Assembly: GCA_027033555.1 (NCBI GenBank)
Contig: JALVLE010000119.1
Location: 1 to 5,102 of the forward strand
Reading direction: 5' to 3'
From: Caldifarciminota bacterium
GTDB taxonomy: Bacteria > Hydrothermota > Hydrothermia > UBA1063 > CAJXJZ01
Length of the DNA: 5,102 bases
A program made the translations under genes and the position numbers. Under the pieces are notes generated by a model. It made no database searches. It saw nothing but the letters and a program-made list of their open reading frames with translations, and was not told where the DNA came from. Positions 1 through 5,102 of the stretch are shown here, piece after piece (positions within the stretch are counted from its first letter, which is position 1; each line of letters opens with the position of its first letter).

Positions 1-12
1 CTTTTCCTCAAA

Positions 13-36
13 AATAACCTTCCCGAAGGGGGTATT
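13..36 (-). terminator. Imperfect stem-loop, terminator-like on the minus strand
   Basis: Positions 13-16 (AATA) can pair with 33-36 (TATT), 18-19 (CC) with 31-32 (GG), and 22-24 (CCC) with 28-30 (GGG) around a GAA loop. A17 and T20-T21 are bulged. A shorter alternative pairs CCTT (18-21) with AAGG (26-29). Read on the minus strand, the hairpin runs into a stretch of five T (14 down to 10), as in an intrinsic terminator. On the plus strand it is followed by GTTTCATC, which is not a U-tract. No minus-strand gene upstream of it is visible, so its role is unclear. It could end antisense transcription, belong to a gene off the left edge, or be chance. Confidence 0.25.
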
Positions 37-132
37 GTTTCATCAAAATAAAAAAGGCAAAAATCCAGGCAGAATCAGAATTTTGTTGGTATATTATGCC
101 AGAAGTTTTTTCTTTTTCCATTTGTTTTGGCT

Positions 133-138
133 TAAAAT
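133..138 (+). promoter_or_regulatory. Candidate -10 box for the accC-mlaE-mlaF unit
   Basis: TAAAAT matches the sigma-70 -10 consensus TATAAT at five of six positions. A start about 7 bases downstream would fall near 145-146, only two or three bases before the accC ATG at 148, giving an essentially leaderless mRNA. That agrees with the lack of any Shine-Dalgarno sequence ahead of accC. No convincing -35 box is present: 110-115 at 17-base spacing reads TTCTTT. The region is AT-rich, so a chance match is quite possible. Confidence 0.28.
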
Positions 139-147
139 AGTTTTGTT

Positions 148-1482
148 ATGTTTAAGAGAGTGCTTGTGGCCAACAGAGGGGAAATAGCATTACGGGTAAT
201 TTATGCCCTCAAAGAATTGGGCATAGAATCGGTTGCCATTTATTCTGAAGCTGATAAACACGCACTTCACGTGAGTATTGCTGATTATTCTGTATGTGTT
301 GGACCTCCTCCACCCCAGGAGAGCTACCTCAATATTCCGAGAATAATAAGCGCTGCAGAGGTGGCAGGAGCGGATGCCATTCATCCGGGTTACGGTTTCC
401 TCGCAGAAAACCCCGAATTTGCTGAAATTGTTGAAAAGGCAGGTTTTACATTTATTGGCCCTTCACCAGACTCTATAAGACTTATGGGAGATAAAATCGC
501 TGCAAAGAAGGTAATGAGTGAAGCGGGGGTACCCATTCTGCCCGGTACTCTTGAACCTGTATCCACCTATGCAGAGGCAGAAAAAATTGTAAGGGAAATA
601 GGCCTACCTGTAATAATTAAGGCTGCAGCTGGTGGAGGAGGAAGGGGCATGCGAGTGGTTGAAAAAATGGAAGATTTAAAGGCCCAGCTTGAAACAGCAC
701 AGAAAGAGGCTGAGATTGCTTTTTCTGATGGAAGAGTGTATATTGAAAAGTATATTAAGAGACCAAGACATATAGAGGTACAGATTCTCGCAGATAAATT
801 TGGTAATATTATTCACCTTGGTGAAAGAGAATGCTCCATACAAAGAAGACATCAAAAGCTCCTTGAAGAATCCCCCTCGGTGGTGGTGGATGAGAATACC
901 CGTGAAAAACTTGGAGAAATTGCCATAAGGGGTGCCCAAAAAATAGGTTATTACTCTGCCGGCACAATGGAATTTATAAGAGATGAGAACGGCAATTTTT
1001 ATTTTATGGAAATGAACACAAGAATACAGGTTGAGCACCCTGTAACTGAATGGGTAACCATGATTGACCTCGTAAAAGAACAAATAAGAATAGCAGCCAA
1101 CGAAAAACTTGATGTAAAACAGGAAGAGGTGGAGATAAAGGGGCACGCCATTGAGGTAAGAATTAATGCTGAAGATCCTGATAACAATTTTGCTCCCTCA
1201 CCCGGCAAAATCACTTTCCTGCATCTGCCAGGAGGGCCAGGAATCAGGGTGGATTCAGCCATTTATCACGGATACGTGATTCCACCTCATTATGATTCCC
1301 TGCTCGCCAAATTAATTGCAAGGGGAAGAGACAGGGACGAAGCAATAGCGCGTATGAGACGCGCACTTGACGAGTTTATCATTGAAGGGGTTAAGACTAC
1401 CATACCTTTATTTAAAAAGATTCTCAACCACCCGGATTTTGTAAATGGAGTGATTGATACCAGATTTCTGGAAAGACTCTGA
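148..1482 (+). CDS. accC: Biotin carboxylase subunit (AccC family)
   Basis: This subunit carboxylates biotin on a carrier protein, using ATP and bicarbonate. It forms part of acetyl-CoA carboxylase (malonyl-CoA for fatty acids) or a related acyl-CoA or pyruvate carboxylase, in the cytoplasm. At 444 residues it is about the length of E. coli AccC, with no fused carrier or transferase domain. The N-terminal domain opens [10 protein letters not shown] (residues 6-15). The ATP-grasp domain shows MGDK (113-116), Lys158 before the glycine-rich loop (162-168), RPRHIEVQ (205-212), RRHQKLLEE (233-241), and Glu275 in GTMEF. The catalytic stretch [13 protein letters not shown] (289-301) and Arg338 in EVRINAEDP follow, so the active site looks intact. 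One oddity is WVTMIDLV (302-309), where TGxD is usual. The ATG at 148 is fixed by the family N-terminus although no ribosome binding site precedes it. The stop shares one base with the mlaE start (TGATG). Without a carrier or transferase gene nearby, the acyl substrate cannot be decided. Confidence 0.95.
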   Translation: MFKRVLVANRGEIALRVIYALKELGIESVAIYSEADKHALHVSIADYSVCVGPPPPQESYLNIPRIISAAEVAGADAIHPGYGFLAENPEFAEIVEKAGFTFIGPSPDSIRLMGDKIAAKKVMSEAGVPILPGTLEPVSTYAEAEKIVREIGLPVIIKAAAGGGGRGMRVVEKMEDLKAQLETAQKEAEIAFSDGRVYIEKYIKRPRHIEVQILADKFGNIIHLGERECSIQRRHQKLLEESPSVVVDENTREKLGEIAIRGAQKIGYYSAGTMEFIRDENGNFYFMEMNTRIQVEHPVTEWVTMIDLVKEQIRIAANEKLDVKQEEVEIKGHAIEVRINAEDPDNNFAPSPGKITFLHLPGGPGIRVDSAIYHGYVIPPHYDSLLAKLIARGRDRDEAIARMRRALDEFIIEGVKTTIPLFKKILNHPDFVNGVIDTRFLERL

Positions 1483-2234
1483 TGCTTGGGCTATTAAAGC
1501 TTGCAGCCAAAGGGACCGGTCAGGCATTTATTCTTTTATGGGAATCTTTGCTTGCATTAAAAGAAATAAAGAAAATTAAAAGACCGCTTATAGATCAGCT
1601 TGAATTTTTCGGGGTACGCTCAGTTTTTCTTGTTGGACTTGCTTCCTCTTTCATCGGGATGGTTTCATCTGTTCAAACTGCCTACCAGATAAAAGACTAC
1701 GCCCCTCTTGACCTCTTGGGGATGGGCGTTGCAAAGGTGGTGATGATGGAACTTGGGCCGGTGATAACGGCTTTGATTGTAGCAGGAAGAGTAGGAGCTG
1801 GAATGGCAGCTGAGCTGGGAACAATGCGAATTACAGAGCAGATTGATGCCCTTGAAACACTTGGTATTAATTCGGTTCGCCATCTTATTCTTCCACGCAT
1901 ACTCTCTGGCATTATAATGATGCCCCTTCTTGTGGTTCTTGCAGACTTTGTCGCCATTATGAGCTCAGCGATAATATCTGCACTCTACCTTGATATACCT
2001 TTTTCGGTTTTCTTTTCAGGCATAAGAACATATTTTTATCCCATTGACCTTTTTGGAGGCCTTACAAAGAGTGTTGTGTTTGGGTTCCTTATAGCGTTTA
2101 TCTCAAGTTCATTCGGATACTATGCCAAAGAAGGTGCCAAGGGTGTGGGAATAGCCACAACACAGGCGGTGATGTATTCCTCCCTCTTTGTGCTTATGGC
2201 AGATTATTTTTTAGGAGTGTTGATTTACGGATGA
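1482..2234 (+). CDS. mlaE: MlaE-family ABC transporter permease (phospholipid transport)
   Basis: This is the inner-membrane permease of an MCE-type ABC transporter, which moves phospholipids between the inner and outer membranes of diderm bacteria. It has 250 residues, normal for the family. The family signature is clear: MELGPVITALIVAGR (89-103), GAGMAAELGTMRITEQIDA (105-123), LPRILSGIIMMPLLVVLADF (137-156), and the C-terminal GAKGVGIATTQAV (218-230). Hydrophobic segments lie near 46-66, 80-102, 138-170, 194-213 and 228-249, after an amphipathic N-terminus with Lys-rich residues 27-34. The ATG overlaps the accC stop by one base. A weak GGAAAG ribosome binding site (1470-1475) lies 6 bases upstream inside accC, so coupled translation is likely. 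The gene ends overlapping the ATPase partner by 4 bases. Family assignment is secure. The lipid cargo and direction are inferred, and plant or algal TGD1-like and actinobacterial YrbE relatives share the fold. Confidence 0.93.
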   Translation: MLGLLKLAAKGTGQAFILLWESLLALKEIKKIKRPLIDQLEFFGVRSVFLVGLASSFIGMVSSVQTAYQIKDYAPLDLLGMGVAKVVMMELGPVITALIVAGRVGAGMAAELGTMRITEQIDALETLGINSVRHLILPRILSGIIMMPLLVVLADFVAIMSSAIISALYLDIPFSVFFSGIRTYFYPIDLFGGLTKSVVFGFLIAFISSSFGYYAKEGAKGVGIATTQAVMYSSLFVLMADYFLGVLIYG

Positions 2235-2977
2235 TAAAGGTAATTAATCTTAAAAAAAGTTTTGATAACAAAAGGGTCTTAAAAGGCGTGAATCTCACTA
2301 TTCTTGATGGGGAAGATATAGCTATTCTCGGAAAAAGTGGAGAAGGAAAATCTGTTTTCTTAAAACATATTATAGGGCTTTTAAAGCCAGACGAAGGAGC
2401 AATTCTGGTGGATGGAGTTGATATTACAAAACTCTCAAAAACAGAACTTTATAAAATAAGACGTAAGTTCAGCTATGTTTTTCAGGGAGCTGCACTTTTT
2501 GATTCTCTCACTGTTTACGAGAATATAGCTCTGCCTCTGAGAGAAAGAGGAGTATCAGAAGAGGAAATAAGAAAAAAGGTAAAAGAAGCTTTATGGCTTG
2601 TGGATCTTGATGGTACAGAAAACCTTTATCCAGCAGAGCTCTCCGGAGGCATGAAAAAGAGAGTGGGCTTTGCAAGGGCAATTGTTTCCACCCCTAAATA
2701 TCTCTTGTATGACGAACCTACAACAGGTCTTGATGTACTTACATCCTGGAAAATTAACAAGCTTATAAAAAAACTCAATAAAATGAAAGGAATAACTGGA
2801 ATCCTTGTTACACACGATATTCGCTCGGCACTTTACACTTCAGATAAAATAGCCCTTTTAAAAGATGGTGTAATTGTGGAAATCATTGAAAGTTCCCGGT
2901 ATAAAGAGGCTAAAACCGAAGAGCTAAGGGAATTTTTACAGGCAGGTGGCCTTTTAGAAGAGTGCAATGAGAGTTAA
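2231..2977 (+). CDS. mlaF: MlaF-family ABC transporter ATP-binding protein
   Basis: This cytoplasmic ATPase should pair with the MlaE-type permease encoded just upstream to power phospholipid transport. Its 248 residues form one nucleotide-binding domain. Visible motifs are Walker A GKSGEGKS (34-41), followed by the family-typical VFLKHIIGLLKPDEG; the Q-loop Gln85 in YVFQGAALFDSLTV (82-95); the ABC signature LSGGM (137-141); Walker B LLYDEP (158-163) with Glu162; and the H-loop His195 in LVTHD. All catalytic residues are present. The D-loop region reads GLDVLTS (166-172) where the family usually has Pro after GLD. The start ATGA overlaps the mlaE stop. AGGAG (2213-2217) lies 13 bases upstream, a long spacing that fits coupling rather than independent initiation. 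Downstream there is no MCE-domain gene; instead a convergent gene shares the stop TTAA. Assignment to the Mla/Ttg2A-type subfamily rests on sequence and the adjacent permease. Confidence 0.93.
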   Translation: MIKVINLKKSFDNKRVLKGVNLTILDGEDIAILGKSGEGKSVFLKHIIGLLKPDEGAILVDGVDITKLSKTELYKIRRKFSYVFQGAALFDSLTVYENIALPLRERGVSEEEIRKKVKEALWLVDLDGTENLYPAELSGGMKKRVGFARAIVSTPKYLLYDEPTTGLDVLTSWKINKLIKKLNKMKGITGILVTHDIRSALYTSDKIALLKDGVIVEIIESSRYKEAKTEELREFLQAGGLLEECNES

Positions 2978-3753
2978 TAAAGATTAAGGAACAATACTCC
3001 CTTTTTAGCCAGAAGAAAAATGTGCTGGACAGCTTTCCATGGTTTTTTTTCAGGTTTTTCTTTTATTACAAAAAGCTCCGGTATAACAAAACCTTTGGGT
3101 TTATCTGCAAGGAATATAACCGTTCCCCTTAAAAGCCCCTCAAGATAATTTATTCTCTCCATACTTGATGCCAGTACAAACTTTAAAGAATCTCTTATTT
3201 TTTCAACCCCCTCAAATTCCACCTCTGCGCCGAAATCCCTGAAGAAATCTACATAGTATAGAAGAATACCCGAGCTTGCAAGGAGGTATTCATAGAGTTC
3301 TTTATCGGGTACAACAAATATCCTCTCTGGCTTTACCTGAAATCTTTTAAGAGCATAAAAAAACGAAGAAATCTTTTTCTGCGTTTTACCATTTGTACCT
3401 ATCCTGCCGAAAAAGATAAGTATATCTGGTTTGTCCTTTATTGTTAATGTGAGAATTTTCTCAAAAGCAAGTCTGCTTCCACACAACCTGTCAAAATCAG
3501 TAATGATCTCCACCCTGATTGGTCTGAATGTATCCTTCCAGATACTTTCATCTGTGGAAGCGCTACGTGAATAAGAACCGTGTAAAGTAGTTATATCATA
3601 GGCCTTTTCTTTAATTTTCATTGTCCAGAGTGGAATTAGTTGAGAGGCGACGAAAGACGAAACAAGGAGAGTGAGTATAAACAAAAAAATGAGAAAAAGA
3701 TAATTAAGAACCCTGTATTTTTTTTCAGAAACTGGAATCCTTATCTTCTTCAT
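2974..3753 (-). CDS. Unrecognised protein with N-terminal membrane anchor
   Basis: I do not recognise this 259-residue protein with confidence. A basic N-terminus (MKKIRIPVSEKKYR) is followed by one hydrophobic segment at about residues 16-40, consistent with an N-in signal anchor that places the rest outside the inner membrane. Residues 79-230 alternate predicted strands and helices: strands RVEIITD (80-86), DILIFFG (110-116), RIFVVPD (144-150) and TVIFLAD (211-217), with helices between. The layout loosely recalls UshA-like metallophosphoesterase domains, but the expected metal ligands are absent. The C-terminus (241-259) is hydrophobic and basic. The ATG at 3753 lies 29 bases inside the upstream DUF3108 gene, with no clear Shine-Dalgarno sequence. 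It is the only plausible start ahead of the membrane segment. It is the last gene of the minus-strand block, and its stop shares TTAA with the convergent ATPase gene. Tight overlap with an exported-protein gene suggests an envelope role, which is inference. Coding potential is supported by length, the ordered fold pattern and its packing between genes. Confidence 0.8.
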   Translation of the reverse strand: MKKIRIPVSEKKYRVLNYLFLIFLFILTLLVSSFVASQLIPLWTMKIKEKAYDITTLHGSYSRSASTDESIWKDTFRPIRVEIITDFDRLCGSRLAFEKILTLTIKDKPDILIFFGRIGTNGKTQKKISSFFYALKRFQVKPERIFVVPDKELYEYLLASSGILLYYVDFFRDFGAEVEFEGVEKIRDSLKFVLASSMERINYLEGLLRGTVIFLADKPKGFVIPELFVIKEKPEKKPWKAVQHIFLLAKKGVLFLNLY

Positions 3754-4504
3754 TCTGATAGGTTTTTACAGAGTCCATAAGGGTGTCTGCATGATTTACC
3801 ACATCTGGTCTCACACAGGACTTAAGCTTGACTTTTAACGATCCGAAATAAAGCCGGCTTTTCATATAAATGGGCAAGCGGAGTGAATCTGCAGAGAGAT
3901 AGATTTCAGCCTTCCCGCCACCTTTTATTATGCCGCCACTCAGGTCGGGTTTCAGCATGTAGCATTTCGTCTTTTTTCCCCTGTATTTACAGGAGCGCAC
4001 TCCCACAACAGTAATCTTAGCTATTTTATTTCTCCTGTCAACATGATAGGGAACATATAGTGTATCACCGGGCTGGAGGGATACTGTGCGTATGTAATAA
4101 TAGAGGCCAAGCGGGTCCACAGCTCCATACGAAAGGTTCTCTTTTTTTCTGCCTTTTGAATACACAGCAAACCCACTATCAGGATAATAGTCTATTACAA
4201 GAGAGTCATTAAACTTGCCTTCCCTGAGTTTTTTGATGTACCTGAGGGTATAAAGGCTGTCTGCATCAATATAGGAATAAATGGTATCTGCTACGGTAAA
4301 AATGGCAGCTGCCCCTTCAGAACGTGCATCCATCCTGATAACAAAAACCCTGTGTCCCCTTAACGTGTCCTCTCTGAGAATCTGCATCCGCATGGAACCA
4401 AGTCTTAAAAAACCGTAATATACCTCAAAATTTAACTTCTCTCCCGTAGAAAACGGAAGGACAGAAGACAGTAAAAACATTGCAACCAAGGAGAAGAGGC
4501 TCAA
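3725..4504 (-). CDS. DUF3108-family exported protein
   Basis: The product is 259 residues. A hydrophobic N-terminal segment (about 2-18) looks like a signal peptide, although it has no basic residue before the hydrophobic core. The mature part begins GEKLNFEVYYGFLRLGSM (21-38), the typical opening of DUF3108 proteins. Later family-like stretches are VDPLGLYYYIRTV (129-141), LQPGDTLYVPYHVD (143-156), the turn GIIKGGGKAEIYLS (191-204) and RLPIYMKSRLYFGSLKVKL (209-227), suggesting a beta-rich periplasmic or outer-membrane-associated fold. The biochemical role of DUF3108 is not established to my knowledge. Cys172, Cys181 and Cys230 could form a disulfide, which would fit export. The start is TTG at 4504-4502: a strong AAAGGAG lies 8 bases upstream and no other canonical start precedes Met9, which itself lacks a ribosome binding site. 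The start overlaps the ackA stop as TTGA, and the stop overlaps the next gene by 29 bases. The last residues (238-259) are acidic and probably disordered. Confidence 0.85.
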   Translation of the reverse strand: MSLFSLVAMFLLSSVLPFSTGEKLNFEVYYGFLRLGSMRMQILREDTLRGHRVFVIRMDARSEGAAAIFTVADTIYSYIDADSLYTLRYIKKLREGKFNDSLVIDYYPDSGFAVYSKGRKKENLSYGAVDPLGLYYYIRTVSLQPGDTLYVPYHVDRRNKIAKITVVGVRSCKYRGKKTKCYMLKPDLSGGIIKGGGKAEIYLSADSLRLPIYMKSRLYFGSLKVKLKSCVRPDVVNHADTLMDSVKTYQNEEDKDSSF

Positions 4505-5102
4505 TGCCCCTTCTCCTTTGCTTTTTCTTTCCTGTAAGCCATTTCCCTCAATTTATTTACATAGTCAGGGGATTCAAAACTATACGTGTACCTCTCGGGT
4601 ACATCATATCGGCCTTCAACAATTGCTACCACATCCTCTGCAAAGACAATTTCCTCATCCGTAGGTATAACAAAGACCTTCACGGGAGAATCGTCTGTGG
4701 AAATTATAGACTCTTTGTATCTGGTTACTGCTTTTTCGTTTCTTTCTTTATCAAGATATATCCCTAACCTTTCAAGTCCCTTCAGTGCTTTTTCGCGAAT
4801 TATCGGGCTTTTTTCGCCCACACCTGCAGTAAAAACAATTGCATCCACCTCACCAAGAACAGCATAATAGGCTCCCAAATATTTTCTTATCCTGTACGCC
4901 TCCATTTCAATAGCAAGCTTTGCAAGCTTATCCCCCTTTTCTGCCGCAAGCTCTACATCCCTCCTGTCTGTATATTTCCCGGTAATGCCCAGAATACCGC
5001 TTTTTTTATTGAGTATATAAATTACCTCTTCGGCGGTGAGTTGCTCTTTTTCCATAATAAAGGTAATTATTGCAGGGTCCACGTCCCCCGAACGAGTCCC
5101 CA
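4501..5102 (-). CDS. ackA: Acetate kinase, C-terminal half (cut by the window edge)
   Basis: Acetate kinase interconverts acetyl phosphate plus ADP with acetate plus ATP in the cytoplasm, usually after phosphotransacetylase in fermentative acetate formation. The 199 complete codons visible are roughly the C-terminal half. The reading frame is open to the right edge and starts with GTRSGDVDPA, containing the TRSG arginine (catalytic Arg241 in Methanosarcina numbering). The GTG at 5082-5080 is therefore an internal valine and not the start. Further family stretches, numbered from that first Gly, are SGILGITGKY (34-43), VDAIVFTAGVGEKSP (85-99), GLERLGIYLD (108-117) and PTDEEIVFAEDV (146-157) with the conserved Glu. 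The family loop GENS reads GEKS here. About 35-40 residues follow the usual family end, closing with a highly charged Lys/Glu/Arg tail. The stop overlaps the TTG start of the DUF3108 gene by 4 bases (TTGA). Propionate kinase is the closest alternative and cannot be excluded from this half alone. Confidence 0.93.
   Translation of the reverse strand, partial: GTRSGDVDPAIITFIMEKEQLTAEEVIYILNKKSGILGITGKYTDRRDVELAAEKGDKLAKLAIEMEAYRIRKYLGAYYAVLGEVDAIVFTAGVGEKSPIIREKALKGLERLGIYLDKERNEKAVTRYKESIISTDDSPVKVFVIPTDEEIVFAEDVVAIVEGRYDVPERYTYSFESPDYVNKLREMAYRKEKAKEKGH
4513..4519 (-). promoter_or_regulatory. Ribosome binding site that fixes the TTG start of the DUF3108 gene
   Basis: On the minus strand this reads AAAGGAG, a strong Shine-Dalgarno match, with 8 bases to the TTG at 4504-4502. 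It lies inside the last codons of ackA, where it encodes part of the Lys/Glu-rich tail (KEKG). It favours TTG over the ATG at 4480-4478, which has only pyrimidine-rich sequence upstream. Confidence 0.75.

Noticed and set aside
1..51. Open plus-strand frame from the left edge ending in TAA at 49-51, possibly the tail of an upstream gene
   Set aside because: Only 16 codons are visible, with no recognisable motif. It does not resemble the C-terminus of a biotin carrier protein, and the 13-36 hairpin would lie inside it. It cannot be supported without sequence to the left.
138..145. TAGTTTTG, which matches the Bacteroidetes -7 promoter box TAnnTTTG
   Set aside because: It would place the transcript start at or after the accC ATG, and no matching -33 TTG lies at the right spacing. 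Clear Shine-Dalgarno sites elsewhere in the window also fit Bacteroidetes poorly.
2..181. Open plus-strand frame running from the left edge into accC in another frame
   Set aside because: The translation is dominated by Phe, Lys and Leu from AT-rich sequence and runs out of frame through the well-supported accC start. It is most likely chance.
1054..1077. AccC reads WVTMIDLV where TGxD is usual, considered as a sign of altered function
   Set aside because: All ATP-, bicarbonate- and biotin-site residues that I can place are intact, and a single change next to the conserved stretch is not enough to claim altered activity.
676..1146. 156-codon minus-strand open frame inside accC
   Set aside because: It lies wholly antisense to conserved biotin carboxylase codons. 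The translation is an aromatic- and Ser-rich mix with no domain, which is typical of a shadow frame.
2986..3006. Possible plus-strand terminator after mlaF: AAGGA pairing with TCCCTT (one bulged C), then a T-run
   Set aside because: The stem is only about five pairs with a bulge and a seven-base loop, and it lies in the coding end of the convergent gene. It is too weak to call without folding energies or mapped 3' ends.
4480..4867. Two overlapping plus-strand open frames antisense to ackA
   Set aside because: Both lie across conserved acetate kinase sequence and have no recognisable motifs. The Ser/Thr-rich composition of one is what antisense of Glu/Lys/Arg codons gives.
5080..5082. GTG as a start codon for a short acetate kinase-like gene
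   Set aside because: The frame stays open to the window edge and upstream codons read GTRSGD, the conserved acetate kinase motif. This GTG is an internal valine.

Overview
The window is compact bacterial DNA holding two gene blocks that converge near position 2975. It is AT-rich, arginine is mostly AGA/AGG, ATA isoleucine codons are common, and the proteins are rich in Lys and Glu. MlaE/MlaF-type lipid transport genes plus a DUF3108 exported protein point to a diderm (outer-membrane) bacterium. Acetate kinase suggests an acetate-forming, probably anaerobic metabolism. A thermophilic or FCB-like candidate lineage would fit, but this is inference; nothing here fixes the taxon.

Positions 1-147 are non-coding as far as I can tell. 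They hold an imperfect hairpin (13-36) and a possible -10 box placed so close to the first gene that its mRNA may be leaderless. The plus-strand block follows: a complete biotin carboxylase (accC, 148-1482), an MlaE-family ABC permease (1482-2234) and an MlaF-family ABC ATPase (2231-2977). These genes overlap by 1 and 4 bases, so they are very probably co-transcribed and translationally coupled. No biotin carrier protein, carboxyltransferase or MCE (MlaD-like) substrate-binding protein lies in the window, so all three must find their partners elsewhere.

The minus-strand block, read from the right edge leftwards, is the C-terminal half of acetate kinase (ackA, cut by the window end), a DUF3108 exported protein starting at TTG (4504-3725), and an unrecognised membrane-anchored protein (3753-2974). 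These genes overlap by 4 and 29 bases. The last one ends in the same TTAA tetramer that ends the ATPase gene, so the two blocks leave no room for a terminator between them.

Functionally, one block joins an acyl-CoA carboxylation subunit to the core of a phospholipid transporter. The other joins acetyl-phosphate/ATP metabolism to two probable envelope proteins. No mobile element, CRISPR array, tRNA or rRNA was seen. The points most worth a second look are the accC-mlaE-mlaF linkage without an MCE gene, the unrecognised membrane protein (possibly a degenerate metallophosphoesterase-like fold), the C-terminal extension on acetate kinase, and the leaderless-looking accC start.
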